A DNA stretch of 64,000 nucleotides from NCBI GenBank assembly GCA_006937955.1, contig SSNP01000290.1:297057-361056 (forward strand), read 5' to 3'. The number at the start of each line of letters is the position of its first letter. Positions within the stretch are counted from its first letter, which is position 1. Source of the DNA: Pachypanchax playfairii (lineage: Eukaryota; Chordata; Actinopteri; Cyprinodontiformes; Aplocheilidae). Under the pieces are notes generated by a model. The model had not been told where the DNA came from and did not search any database. It saw nothing but the letters and a program-made list of their open reading frames with translations. Shown piece by piece: positions 39,201-45,651 of this stretch. The position numbers and the translations under genes were made by a program.

Positions 39201-39429
39201 TTTTCACAACATGTTGAGATTTTTCAAACCGTTTCATTCCTGCTGTAAACTTTCCCTGTTAACATGACACGACTAACTCAGTCATGTCTTTATTTTGATA
39301 TTTATTTATTTGATTAAATGAGCAGACAGAATTCCTGTTGTCTTGAGCAAACATGTATTTCAAGTCACTTTAAAGTGATTGTCTTGTTCTGCAGCTCAGG
39401 CTCTGGCCTCAGTGAAGACTTACACATGA
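6167..39429 (+). CDS. plekha5: plekha5: pleckstrin homology domain containing, family A member 5 (5' end outside window)
   Basis: Twenty-four coding exons (listed separately), all with AG acceptors and GT donors except one GC donor, join into one open frame of 1160 codons including the stop (3480 bases after the first split-codon base). Order: a segment with EKKERP; a PH domain from about NWLYKQ through EMESWMKVM; a low-complexity linker with SMQQLEQWV; the EEKRRSMRDDTMWQLYEWQQ block; a PEELTLLLIKLRRQQ coiled-coil block; the LCEQDKVV/ELWRIQDVM helices; the GPDYRLYKSEPELTTV block; and a C-terminal helical part. These match vertebrate PLEKHA5 closely and in order; the tandem WW domains expected at the N-terminus lie upstream. 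The family binds phosphoinositides through PH and acts at membrane, junction and microtubule sites. The synteny partner aebp2 follows on the same strand, as in human. PLEKHA6 and PLEKHA7 are the alternatives, but the LTDGSHFMCV terminal exon and the synteny favour PLEKHA5. Confidence 0.93.
6373..6477 (+). CDS. plekha5: plekha5 exon: start of PH domain, GC donor
   Basis: Encodes KKIHNFGKRSNSIRRNPNAP then NWLYKQ, the first strand of the PH domain. It is 105 bases and phase 0 at both ends. The donor is CAG/GCAAGA, a GC-AG intron with an otherwise good match to U1. Confidence 0.9.
6478..8559 (+). other. plekha5 intron with GC donor, no feature seen
   Basis: Unique-looking AT-rich intron. The small open frames here lack splice context and homology; nothing else is recognised. 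Confidence 0.6.
8560..8632 (+). CDS. plekha5: plekha5 exon: PH domain
   Basis: Encodes DSTGMKLWKKRWFVLSDMCL and YYR, the second and third PH strands with the basic KKRWF segment expected to contact phosphoinositide. Donor AG/GTAAGT. Confidence 0.93.
8741..10040 (-). mobile_element. Degenerate Tc1-like transposon (fossil)
   Basis: On the minus strand, broken frames still show Tc1 transposase landmarks such as DLYSDKTSTELFGNNDKTYV (the first catalytic Asp region) and a degraded VKHG-type motif, with many stops and frameshifts. The ends CTGTCAAAAGTTTACTTAAA and the inverse TCAGAAGTTTATCTTCGTGA look like decayed terminal repeats. It is older than, and unrelated in sequence to, the three Tc1 copies further right. 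It lies in the same intron as copy 1. Confidence 0.6.
10041..11533 (+). other. plekha5 intron between two Tc1 elements
   Basis: No exon or repeat family recognised; contains a short AC-rich tract near 10680. Confidence 0.5.
11534..12938 (+). mobile_element. Tc1 transposon copy 1 (shortened left end, intact transposase)
   Basis: Begins CAGTGGGGCAAAAAAGTATT and ends with the inverse form, flanked by TA on both sides (11532-11533 and 12939-12940). The left end is 197 bases shorter than in copy 2 (166 against 363 bases from end to transposase ATG), so the inner part of the left terminal repeat is lost. The right repeat is complete. The right end lies 24 bases before a plekha5 exon. Confidence 0.93.
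11700..12722 (+). CDS. Tc1 transposase, copy 1
   Basis: 340 codons, uninterrupted. N-terminal paired-type helix-turn-helix DNA-binding domains (residues 1-110), a GAPRK linker near 59-63, and a DDE catalytic domain with D153 (IIWSDETKIELFG), D244 (FQHDNDPKHTAR) and E279 (QSPDLNPIENLW), spacing DD34E. The conserved W268 before SQSPD is present. Length and motifs are normal for Tc1, so the protein may be active, although this element has lost part of its own left end. The closest relative in the window is copy 2, with seven substitutions. Confidence 0.95.
   Translation: MAKTKELSKDTRNKIVDLHQAGKTESAIGKQLGVKKSTVGAIIRKWKTYKTTDNLPQSGAPRKISPRGVKMITRTVSKNPRTTRRDLVNDLQRAGTKVTKATISNTLRRQGLKSCSARRVPLLKPGHVQARLRFAREHLDDPEEDWENIIWSDETKIELFGRNSTCRVWRGKNAELDPKNTIPTVKHGGGNIMLWGCFSARGPGRLIRVKERMNGAMYRKILSENLLPSARALKMRRGWVFQHDNDPKHTARATKEWLRKKHFKVLEWPSQSPDLNPIENLWRELKVRVAQRQPQNITALEEICMEEWAKIPATVCENLVKTYRKRLTSVIANKGYIKKY
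12963..13063 (+). CDS. plekha5: plekha5 exon: PH domain
   Basis: Encodes DEKEEGVLGSILLPSFQISL and HINRKYAFK. Only 24 bases separate its start from the right end of a Tc1 insertion, so most of its 3' splice-site region is transposon. The donor GTTTGT is weak. Confidence 0.92.
13064..14200 (+). other. plekha5 intron
   Basis: No repeat family or exon recognised. The end contains two AG acceptors 33 bases apart, both in frame with the following exon. Confidence 0.5.
14201..14316 (+). CDS. plekha5: plekha5 exon: end of PH domain
   Basis: Encodes ATHPNMRTYYFCTDTAKEME, then WMKVMTDAAL and DPVKR (C-terminal helix of the PH domain). The acceptor at 14200 has a strong pyrimidine tract; another AG 33 bases upstream is in frame. 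Donor chosen at 14317 (GTTCGT) because it keeps the next exon in frame; a better-looking GTGAGT begins four bases later but would shift the frame. Confidence 0.85.
14834..16435 (+). mobile_element. Tc1 transposon copy 2 (full length)
   Basis: Complete 1602-base element between TA duplications (14832-14833 and 16436-16437). Terminal inverted repeats are about 200 bases, with an outer CAGTGGGGCAAAAAAGTATT block and an inner AAGTATTTGGTCA block, the IR/DR layout. It lies in the plekha5 intron after the PH-domain exon. Confidence 0.95.
15197..16219 (+). CDS. Tc1 transposase, copy 2
   Basis: 340 codons, uninterrupted; same domains and D153/D244/E279 triad as copy 1. Differences from copy 1: Q57R, R84Q, R131H, L227I, W268R, R292H, K338T. 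W268 lies next to the catalytic glutamate motif and is conserved in Tc1 proteins, so W268R may impair activity. The element itself has both full ends. Confidence 0.95.
   Translation: MAKTKELSKDTRNKIVDLHQAGKTESAIGKQLGVKKSTVGAIIRKWKTYKTTDNLPRSGAPRKISPRGVKMITRTVSKNPRTTQRDLVNDLQRAGTKVTKATISNTLRRQGLKSCSARRVPLLKPGHVQAHLRFAREHLDDPEEDWENIIWSDETKIELFGRNSTCRVWRGKNAELDPKNTIPTVKHGGGNIMLWGCFSARGPGRLIRVKERMNGAMYRKILSENLIPSARALKMRRGWVFQHDNDPKHTARATKEWLRKKHFKVLERPSQSPDLNPIENLWRELKVRVAQHQPQNITALEEICMEEWAKIPATVCENLVKTYRKRLTSVIANKGYITKY
16438..17742 (+). other. plekha5 intron, right of Tc1 copy 2
   Basis: No exon or repeat recognised; scattered small open frames only. Confidence 0.5.
17743..18249 (+). CDS. plekha5: plekha5 exon: disordered linker
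   Basis: Encodes a hydrophilic linker starting LERLKVEQ, with QPEIQNNE, RYGFHKDG, LTKINSLKLQS and SMQQLEQWV landmarks shared with vertebrate PLEKHA5. Donor AG/GTCGGT; splicing there makes the junction TRSITSYQTLPRN. Confidence 0.93.
18250..19424 (+). other. plekha5 intron
   Basis: AT-rich, no recognised element. The 64- and 99-codon open frames here have no splice or homology support. Confidence 0.5.
19425..19905 (+). CDS. plekha5: plekha5 exon: RRSMRDDTMWQLYEWQQ block
   Basis: Encodes SYQTLPRNMPSHR, a methionine/serine-rich part, the conserved EKRRSMRDDTMWQLYEWQQR helix and ASPKTMMNLSE, and ends DRRHRPQINK. The donor GTCTCC is weak but at the expected place. Confidence 0.93.
20193..20276 (+). 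CDS. plekha5: plekha5 exon: YAYPPDRRSMPAG
   Basis: 84 bases, phase 0 at both ends. Encodes YPPDRRSMPAGIPIQTVTAQ and SLQGKT; donor GTAAGT. First of ten consecutive exons that can be skipped without changing frame. Confidence 0.93.
20927..21046 (+). CDS. plekha5: plekha5 exon: coiled coil PEELTLLL
   Basis: 120 bases, phase 0. Encodes PEELTLLLIKLRRQQAELNS and REHTVAQLMQLNMDG, a heptad-like helix shared by PLEKHA5/6/7 long isoforms. It follows a long pyrimidine tract; donor GTCAGG. Confidence 0.93.
21430..22010. mobile_element. Possible MITE-like element in plekha5 intron
   Basis: Loosely inverted ends (TTCTTTAAAGACGC and inverse TTCTTAAAGAGGCG) around a non-coding core, resembling short non-autonomous fish elements. 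Ends and duplications are not clear. Confidence 0.3.
22844..22897 (+). CDS. plekha5: plekha5 exon: NDILSHHLQRN, 54 bases
   Basis: Eighteen codons (NDILSHHLQRNLMYLDNQ), phase 0, donor GTGCAG. The family long isoforms carry this short exon between the PEELTLLL and KENDPLI segments. Confidence 0.9.
23205..24003 (-). mobile_element. Tc1 transposon copy 3, internally deleted
   Basis: Same family, inverted relative to copies 1 and 2; 799 bases between TA pairs (23203-23204 and 24004-24005). Both terminal repeats are present, but the first two thirds of the transposase is replaced by a short junction with repeats of TACGATATA. A non-autonomous derivative. Confidence 0.94.
23421..23780 (-). pseudogene. 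Tc1 transposase remnant, C-terminal third
   Basis: About 118 codons corresponding to residues 223-340 of the full transposase, including D244, W268 and E279 but lacking D153 and the DNA-binding domains. There is no ATG at the start; the frame enters from the deletion junction near 23786. Confidence 0.92.
25221..25301 (+). CDS. plekha5: plekha5 exon: MKENDPLIVMTHKLIENSA
   Basis: 81 bases, phase 0, ends RPQLYKQ before GTAAGG. The next exon found is 4.5 kb away and is also phase 0, so a small unrecognised exon in between cannot be excluded. Confidence 0.9.
25302..28622 (+). other. plekha5 intron, left part
   Basis: Contains a short ATG repeat near 26685 and TCC-rich sequence near 26815. No exon recognised, although a small skipped exon is possible here. 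Confidence 0.5.
28623..29430. mobile_element. Non-autonomous DNA transposon with imperfect TIRs
   Basis: The left end GGACTACAGCATTAGGTTAT and the inverse of the right end AGGACTATACCACCAGGTTA align with a shared GTTATAAAA and GTACAGTCTGT over about 45 bases. No transposase frame. The superfamily is not assignable by eye. Confidence 0.5.
29842..29904 (+). CDS. plekha5: plekha5 exon: LSPEDYREQAYTCMPEELDTD
   Basis: 63 bases, phase 0, donor GTAAGT. Joins directly to the LSRLCEQDK helix exon. Confidence 0.9.
29993..30073 (+). CDS. plekha5: plekha5 exon: TKLSRLCEQDKVV helix
   Basis: 81 bases, phase 0. Encodes a charged helix LSRLCEQDKVV then HEEKLQQLYREK, part of the coiled-coil block. Donor GTGAAT. 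Confidence 0.93.
30263..30412 (+). CDS. plekha5: plekha5 exon: ETALLSASQEIEM helix
   Basis: 150 bases, phase 0. Encodes TLETALLSASQEIEM and QRDLMQNGLLSTCRELSR, typical PLEKHA5/7 coiled-coil sequence. Donor GTGAGT. Confidence 0.94.
30516..30617 (+). CDS. plekha5: plekha5 exon: EMARACREYDQLEADV
   Basis: 102 bases, phase 0. Continues the coiled coil (EYDQLEADVTLAKNNLLEQL). Donor GTACCA is weak; the reading frame and neighbours support it. Confidence 0.92.
31177..31335 (+). CDS. plekha5: plekha5 exon: IQKELWRIQDVMEAL
   Basis: 159 bases, phase 0. Encodes HVHIQKELWRIQDVMEALNK, a hallmark PLEKHA5/6/7 motif, then a GMGMYGPK segment. Donor GTGAGG. Confidence 0.94.
32508..32663 (+). CDS. plekha5: plekha5 exon: proline-rich EEDSVPPRPPLP
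   Basis: 156 bases, phase 0. Encodes a proline-rich stretch (SVPPRPPLPHSYEPNPPTVP), a plausible SH3/WW ligand, then a basic His-rich tail. Acceptor after a run of eight C. Last of the ten phase-0 exons. Confidence 0.93.
32845..32866. repeat. TTTA short tandem repeat
   Basis: About five TTTA units in a plekha5 intron. Confidence 0.8.
33070..33190 (+). CDS. plekha5: plekha5 exon: GPDYRLYKSEPELTTV
   Basis: Encodes GPDYRLYKSEPELTTVTEVD and ESNGEDRSE, nearly identical to the vertebrate protein. Ends in phase 1, donor GTGCAT. Confidence 0.94.
33825..33940 (+). CDS. plekha5: plekha5 exon: PVGIVPPRTKSPVPESSS
   Basis: Encodes MSYPVGIVPPRTKSPVPESS then IASYVTLRKSKKPDPRT, matching the vertebrate order. 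Donor GTGAGT; ends phase 0. Confidence 0.94.
33941..35243 (+). other. plekha5 intron with poly-C tract
   Basis: No exon recognised. Contains the C10-G-C10 tract listed separately and AT-rich sequence from 34080 to 34600. Confidence 0.5.
34934..34954. repeat. Poly-C tract (C10 G C10)
   Basis: Ten C, one G, ten C. Length may be polymorphic or subject to sequencing error. Confidence 0.85.
35244..35459 (+). CDS. plekha5: plekha5 exon: ERPRSAVEQQL / RIRRHQQ
   Basis: 216 bases, phase 0. Encodes ERPRSAVEQQLCSVE and MSVEEQMERIRRHQQGSLRE, a conserved family motif, then a Ser-rich end. Donor GTACTC is weak. Confidence 0.93.
35540..35701 (+). CDS. plekha5: plekha5 exon: TQMRRRDELMSND
   Basis: 162 bases, phase 0. 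Charged helical segment (IEELEASLRHQEVVREQE, PAEEIARLKES) similar to the vertebrate family. Donor GTAAGG. Confidence 0.92.
35878..36011 (+). CDS. plekha5: plekha5 exon: KVLIPERYIESDPEEPLSPE
   Basis: Encodes VPDKVLIPERYIESDPEEPL and KVDRIKALIAKN, a motif shared with PLEKHA6/7 long C-termini. Ends phase 2, donor GTAAAT. Confidence 0.93.
36290..37071. mobile_element. PiggyBac-like non-autonomous element (MITE)
   Basis: Ends CTCAATCAGTGCC and inverse CTTATTCAGTGCC match at 11 of 13 bases. A TTAA lies immediately left (36286-36289) and TAAA to the right, a near-match to the TTAA duplication of piggyBac. The left end carries repeated TAGACGTC palindromes. No transposase. Confidence 0.55.
37777..38037 (+). 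mobile_element. 3' tail of a non-LTR retrotransposon (LINE or derived SINE)
   Basis: Contains GGTTCTGCTAGAGGTTTCTT and AAGTGCCTTGAAATGACTTT, then a TTTATAAATAAATAAA end. This tail is recognised as a frequent fish LINE 3' sequence; the exact clade is not assigned. 5' truncated. Confidence 0.55.
38422..38564 (+). CDS. plekha5: plekha5 exon: EKEKMINISYELAAEASKRS
   Basis: Completes the split serine codon, then encodes an acidic segment and the helix KMINISYELAAEASKRSKLV. Ends with a single G (phase 1), compatible with both terminal exons. Confidence 0.92.
38734..38825 (+). CDS. plekha5: plekha5 alternative last coding exon, C-terminus LTDGSHFMCV
   Basis: After a TTACAG acceptor the frame reads VRSLSTSSPPHLQS, then PQLTDGSHFMCV and TAG at 38823-38825. 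The end closely matches the canonical human PLEKHA5 C-terminus. It joins in phase to the exon ending at 38564. I saw no close AATAAA before the next terminal exon, so transcripts using it may continue to the downstream poly(A) site. Confidence 0.85.
39395..39429 (+). CDS. plekha5: plekha5 alternative last coding exon, C-terminus ASVKTYT
   Basis: After TTCTGCAG the frame reads AQALASVKTYT and stops at 39427-39429. It is phase-compatible with the exon ending at 38564. Which of the two ends is used cannot be told from the DNA. Confidence 0.7.
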
Positions 39430-40455
39430 AGAACACGGCAGGGACGACATGAGATCAGCACAAGGCCTCGGTCTTCAGGAAGTGGAACTGCCTGCTTCAT
39501 CTTCACAGGGCTGAACGTCGGACCTCTGTACGCTCACTGTGACGTCTAAAGCTCTGAACCCATCACCAACTTGGATTTGGGAGGCATTTCTCTTTTTATT
39601 TGTTTTATTTTTCAGGCCCACGTAAAAGATACAGCTCGGTTTCCTGCTGTTACCTGCTGTTTCCATTTTTACAAAGCTTTTATGTTTTTCTAATTTATAT
39701 GGTTTTATGAGGTTCTTGTTGTATATGGAGGACTAACAGTCTGAGCTCTTCCTGTGAGTCTAAAGGCTTGTGACTGAATATTTAACTTCATGTCACATTT
39801 TCCACTCGTTTTAACAGAAAAAAGATTTGAAGGTGTATTTGCAATGTTTCCGCTTTGATTTTAATATTTGATTCACTTTGTTTCTCATATAAATAATTAG
39901 CTAACCAGACATATTTATCCATTAATGTAAAGAAAATTTCTCTATAACAAAGAGTTAATAATAAATATACTGTAGATCTCTCCGCTATAAGAGGGGGAGG
40001 AGCCTCTTTACTGTTGCAGATTATTTCTAACTTCCTTTCTAGTCTCAATTATTTAAAAATTGAGACGTTGCTGCCAATAAATATCCATATATGAATGTTT
40101 TGACTTAAGTCACTCTCCACTGTTCTTTTTCTTAATAACTAAAATTATATATTTGAATAGAGAGAATGAAAAAACTGTCAGAGCTAAATACGGTTGTTGG
40201 TTTAAAGCCCTGGAGCAAATTAAATAGGACTTGCATGTGTAAAAAGCAATAAAATGAAGCCTTTGTAAATTCAAGATATTTTTGTGTGTGTACAAAGTGT
40301 AATTATCAGAGGTTTACTGTGTATATAATGTACATGGTACATCTGGATTGGAGGATATGTCCAGCATATAGTTACATACCAGATTTTGATTTGCAGATGT
40401 TCATATCTCACCTGTTTTATATCATGTTAAATAAATGTTGCTGTTTTTAAATCTC
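39430..40455 (+). other. plekha5: plekha5 3' untranslated region
   Basis: AT-rich sequence after the distal stop with no coding potential, ending soon after an AATAAA. The extent is inferred from the signal position only. Confidence 0.6.
40430..40435 (+). terminator. plekha5: Poly(A) signal AATAAA for plekha5
   Basis: AATAAA followed by a T-rich stretch (TGTTGCTGTTTTTAAATC) and a GT-rich downstream region (GGTTAGGTTTTGTTTGTC). An earlier AATAAA near 40076 is another candidate. Confidence 0.6.
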
Positions 40456-41443
40456 TGGTTAGGTTTTGTTTGTCTCCATCCTTGTTTCTGGTCACTATGG
40501 AAACCTAAATACAGTTAAATACACTTGTTTCTATATGGTGGACAGAATGGCAAACTGTGTGTCAATTACTAATCAAATATGGTTACAAAAGAAATATTCC
40601 TTTGTTTGACCTCCTGTTTTTTGGAAGGAATAAAGGAACTGCAAACATTTATTTTATTACAGCCACCAGAAGGTGGTGCTTTGCCAGTTTTTTTTTTTTA
40701 TTGTCAGTAGAATAACTCAAAGTTCTGGATGGATTTTGATTAAATTTGCCAGAAAGGTCAGAAATGGGTTAGGGTTAAAAAAAGGGAACCTTTGGGTTTT
40801 TTAATCACTGTGAGAGAATAAATGATGGTATAAACTTGCAACAAACGCTAAAAGATAGTCGAGACACTGGAATCAGTCGCGCGTAACAGATTTGATGGTC
40901 CTTCAAAAGCTCTGGAGCTCAATCCAGAAGAAAATCATTACTAAATAACCACTGAACGAATGTGATCAATGTCAATCCAATTGTTAAAGGTGTTTTTATG
41001 TTCAATGAATCTGTTTATGTTGACACAACAAAGGTGAGACTGTTATTGTCGATTTAAATTGCAAATTGGTAGAACAGAGGCGCTCGTCTGAGTTCTACAA
41101 GTCATTTTCCAGTCACTTCTATTCTAGTCAACACAATGAAAGCACCATGTTGACCAGTAAAATGTGTATAAGATATAGCTTTTTTTTTTTAATGTATTCA
41201 GTTGAACCTATAATCTTGTTTATTTTCCCCAAATAAAAACTGGTCAGTGGAACATCTGATTGGCTGGTAACTTTGAAAATCTACCAGACACGCTGGCTGG
41301 TGATCCAGTTTACTTCATTTAGAGCTGGTTTTGTTACTGGGAGTCTGCACATTGACATGTGGAAAATTTGCTACTGGGCACAAATGCATTATTGACTGAT
41401 TTGTAGTAGTAAAATAACTCAAATTGCACGTTACATGCACATA
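40456..41443. other. Intergenic sequence after plekha5
   Basis: No gene or repeat recognised apart from homopolymer A/T runs. Confidence 0.5.
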
Positions 41444-41689
41444 CAGTGGGAGAAAGAATTATTTGACCCCTCGCTAGCTTTGTAAGTTGGTCCAATAACA
41501 AAGAAATGAAAAGTCTCAGAACAGTATCATTTTAATGGTAGCTTTATTTTAACAGTGACAAATAGCACCTCAAAAGGAAATTTGAAAAAAATAACTTTAA
41601 ATAAAAGATAAAAACTGATTTGCATTTCATTGTGTGAAATAACAAAAAAAGACTTAAGACTTAGAGGCAAAATCCTTGTTTGCAAGCAC

Positions 41690-42924
41690 AGAGGTCAAAT
41701 GTTTCTTGTAATTGATGACCAAGTCTGCGCACATTTTAGGGAGAATTTTGGTCCGCTCTTCTTTGCAGATCATCTCTAAATCACGAAGGTTTCAAGGCTG
41801 TCTCTGTGCAACTTTGAGCCTCAGCTCTCCATAGGTTTTGGATTGGGTCCGGAGACTGACTAGGTCACTCCATGACCTTAATGTGCTACTCTTTTGTTGC
41901 CTTTGCTGTATTTTTTGTGTCATTGTCGTGCTGGAACACCCATCCATGACCCATTTTCAGTTTCCTGGCAAAAGAAGGAGGTTGTATCTCAGGATTTCAT
42001 GATACACGGCTCCATCCATTTTCCTGTTGATGCAATGAAGTTGTCCTGTGCTCTTAGTAGAAAAACACCCCCAAAGCAAAACGTTTCCACCTCCATGCTT
42101 GACAATGGGGACGGTGTTTTGGGGGTCATAGGCAGCATTTTTCTTCCTCTGAACACAGCAAGTGCCAAAGAGCTCAGTTTTGGTCTCATCTGACCACAGT
42201 AATTTCTCCCAGTCACTCTCTGAATCATTCAGGTGTTAATTGGCAAACTTCAGGCGGGCCTGCACATGTGCCTTCTTGAGCAGGGGGACCTTACTAGCTC
42301 TGCAGGATTTTAATCCTTTCTGGTGTAATGTGTTTCCAATGGTTTTCTCGTTGACTGGTTGAGAAGGACAAATTTTAGTAACATTTCTACAGACAAGTCA
42401 CAGTGACAAAGAGTTCTTGATTCAGCTTGCAGCTGCAGTCTCAGACATGTTGTGACGGCCGTAGTCTGATAGCTGACGGTATCAGTGTACCTATAAGAAC
42501 AGCCAAGCTGCAGTGATCTCCAGAGTCTTTTTGCATTTGTCTGAACACTCTCACTTCATGCTTGATTTTATGGCAATAAATTCTTCCTATATAAAGATTC
42601 ACTCGCCTGACTTATTTTTAACCAAAATCTCTGCCACAACATGGTCCCAACTGCTTTGAGGTCATTGACTAACTCCTCCCATATAGTTCTAGGATGGATT
42701 CTCACCTTTCTCAGACACCCCACAAGGTGAGATCTTGTGTGGAACCCCAGAACGAGGTTGATTGATGGTCATTTTGTGTTCCTTCAATTTTCTAATACAG
42801 TTGCACCAACAGTTGGCACATTGTCTCCCATCTTCTTGCTAATGGTTTTGTAGCCCATTCCAGCCTTGTGCAGGTCAACAATTTTGTCTCTGACATCCTT
42901 GGACAGCTCTTTGCTCTTTCCCAT
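41690..42924 (-). pseudogene. Tc1-like transposase pseudogene
   Basis: The minus strand begins at an ATG (42922-42924) reading MGKSKELSKDVRDKIVDLHK, clearly a Tc1 transposase N-terminus, but soon shifts frame and stops. Later parts retain scattered Tc1-like text. A foreign 190-base piece interrupts it near 42450-42639. Confidence 0.75.
42450..42639. mobile_element. Small nested insertion with TTGTG...CACAA ends
   Basis: About 190 bases starting TTGTGACGGCC and ending CTGCCACAA, with CATG on both sides (42446-42449 and 42640-42643). It interrupts the transposase pseudogene. It has an AATAAA near the right, so a solo LTR is possible; a MITE is the alternative. Confidence 0.5.
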
Positions 42925-43646
42925 GTTGGATGGTTTGGAGTCTTCTTGATTGATTCTGTGGACAGGTGTTTTTTATACAGGTGACTAGTTAAGACAAGTA
43001 TTGTCAATGAGGGTGACTAATTGAGTAGGAGTGTATAACAACTCAGTGGGAGCCAGAACTCTTAATGGTTGGCAGAGGTTCAAATACTTCCTCCCCACAA
43101 TGAAATGCAAATTAGTTTCTATCTTTTATTTAAAGGTACAATATGTAAGAATTTTAGAGTGAAATACTCACACAACAGTCTAATGTTCCGCTGGTGTTAA
43201 AAATAAAGTCACATTGTAACAGATCTCGATCTCAGCCAGCTGGGTGGTCACTAGTTTCTGTCATTTAAAAAAAGCTGGCCCTGACTGGAATCATTATTTA
43301 CACCTCCAGACTTCCTGGTTCCGTAACGAATCACATGTGAGTCTGCAAGGCTGCCAAGTCTTCAACACAAGCAGCTGTAATTCCACAACGAGCCGCAGCA
43401 AAAAGTAACAAACCACCGCATCCTTCCAACTGATCAGCCGTGCTGCACGTGACGGGGCGTTCAAACGCACTTAGGAAAACTCAATGCTGAACAAATAGGC
43501 CTTCAGACATTCCCAAAGATTGAACAAATACAAGAGAAACTAAATGAGAATCAACATCAGAACTGTAACTACAACTTTTAATTTCATTGCCATTGAACAA
43601 ACTTACAAAATCAGTGAGGGGTCAAATAATTATTTCCCACACTGTA

Positions 43647-44020
43647 AGATCTTGTGGCATGATGCAGGTGAGTGAATGAGCATTTCTCATTGATTCTGTG
43701 TTTTTGTGACTTTAATTATCATGACTAAGTTGGGAATTTTTGTTGCGTAAGTGTGAATTTAGTCTTGGTCTTGAGCTGCTGATGAAAAACACCCCACAGC
43801 TCAGCAATTATCTTAGAAGAACACACTCTGATAATCCACATGCCTCTTGGTAAAGATCTTAAAGTCTTACTCTTACACCTTTTTAGTTATAAGTAAATGT
43901 TCAGTTTGTCTAACTACACCAAACACAATAAAATCAACTTCACCATGAAACATCACACCACATACAAATAGAAGTTTAAAACAAATCTATTTAATTAAAC
44001 AATTCAAACAAAACACATAC

Positions 44021-44058
<38 letters not shown>

Positions 44059-45651
44059 CACTGTATATATATATATATAAATTCCCCTCTCACCACTGGG
44101 CGGTGTTTTTTCCCGTTCCTCTACCAGAGGCTTGGGAGCTTTTATACATATATATATATGCATAAAGAATAAATAATGAGGTGAACAATGATTAATTTTT
44201 CCAGTCAAGATGGAGTTGTAGCTTCCTCTGGTGGTAAATATGGTAATAGCGCTTAGATTTTTTACATTTAAAGAAAATAGTTTTAATTTTTAATTGCAAG
44301 ACTATATTTTAAACGTTGTCTTTGTATATTTTTCCTACCAGATCTTTGAAGTAGCTTCTGTTTCAGAGAGGAATGAAAGTGAAGGTCCCTAGAAGGGCAA
44401 GGATGTCTGCCACCCTTCCAGGTCAACTCTCTTCAGGTAGTGCCTACAGTATCCCCCCAAACCTTTCAAAGGAAAGTCATGACATGTTACTCATTTGTTA
44501 AACCTGTTAGTTCAACTGTTGGAACGTTAGGGCTTGAGTTTGTTTTTTTGCACATTTTCACAGAACCCTTCCTGTCATGTCCGTGATGGATGTTGTATAT
44601 CCACCACAGAACTGATAGAGCCCCATTTCTAGCATCTTAATAATAAAAAGACTGAAGTTGTATGAAACCACAAATAAAACAAACAAGCAACATAAAGTTC
44701 ACAAAAATAAAGAGGGAGTTTCCATTTACACGTCTGTTTACATTTCTAATGGAGCAGGATTAATAATCTGAACCATCTGCCACAAGGTGACAGGTGGAAT
44801 AGGTAATGCCCAGGTTGGAGGGGGCGAAGAGTAGACTAATTATTTTACACTGCTGACACACCTAAAATGAAATAGCATGTAAAGGAACTTTAAATTGTGA
44901 AAAATAAAATGACTTTCCCCAGAATAGAGAATCAAATTTCAGGCAGTGGATGTCCAAATGATGCAGCTATAATCTTTATAATGTTGAAATATGATTATAG
45001 GTGTAGAACAAATAACTTTTTTGTTCGATTAAATTTAGAGGATCAGAACAGAATTTAAAAAAAAGCAGGTAATTTTAAATTTTGTTTGTTGTTAGCAGTT
45101 TGGGATGGTTGCAGTTTGCAGGTTGCAGGTGCATCATGATGTGACATATCACGCTTCATGTCAGTGTTGTTCTGCTTGTTGGTGATGGACAGTCTGAATA
45201 TTTCAGTGTATCTGCTTCTACTCCAACATCCAGTCAACAAACCAACACATGGACACTAGTTTGTGTCAAAGAATCTGACTTGTCCACACAGAGTCCTGCT
45301 CAGCACCACACACCCAGCAGCAGGATGAGGTGGAATGAACAAGCTCTTTAACATTAGCTCACACAGTGACGATCGGTGCCGCCTTAAAACCTCGTACAGC
45401 TTTATTTAAGGTCTCAAAATAAGCACTTGCTTACAATATTTTTCGATTTACATGTGTGTTTATGGGATTCCTCTAAAAGTCTGTTCCTTCTATTGAAAAT
45501 GACCAGAATCACAAATGCAGTATGTACTTTTTCTCACTCTGAAATCCCTTCATGAGTCACTTGAAGATTTCCTTATTGTTTACTTGTAGATAGATATGTA
45601 GGTATGTTATGGCTTGTGTGTGGCGTGTGCGTGGCGTGTGTGTGGCGTGTT
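43647..45651. other. Intergenic sequence
   Basis: Holds the TG/TA microsatellite; otherwise AT-rich with no gene recognised. Confidence 0.5.
44021..44079. repeat. TG then TA dinucleotide microsatellite
   Basis: (TG)10 followed by about nine TA units, then ACACTG and another TA run. Confidence 0.95.

Larger units (their letters stand above)
41444..43644 (-). mobile_element. Degenerate Tc1-like element with nested insertions
   Basis: Ends CAGTGGGAGAAAGAATTATT and an inverse form flanked by TA (41442-41443 and 43645-43646). A different subfamily from the three intronic Tc1 copies. The interior is a broken minus-strand transposase. Two foreign pieces appear: about 42450-42639, and about 43131-43570 inside the right terminal repeat. 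Confidence 0.8.

Noticed and set aside
43987..44208. 73-codon minus-strand frame with IYIYIY runs
   Set aside because: Translated TA/TG microsatellite.
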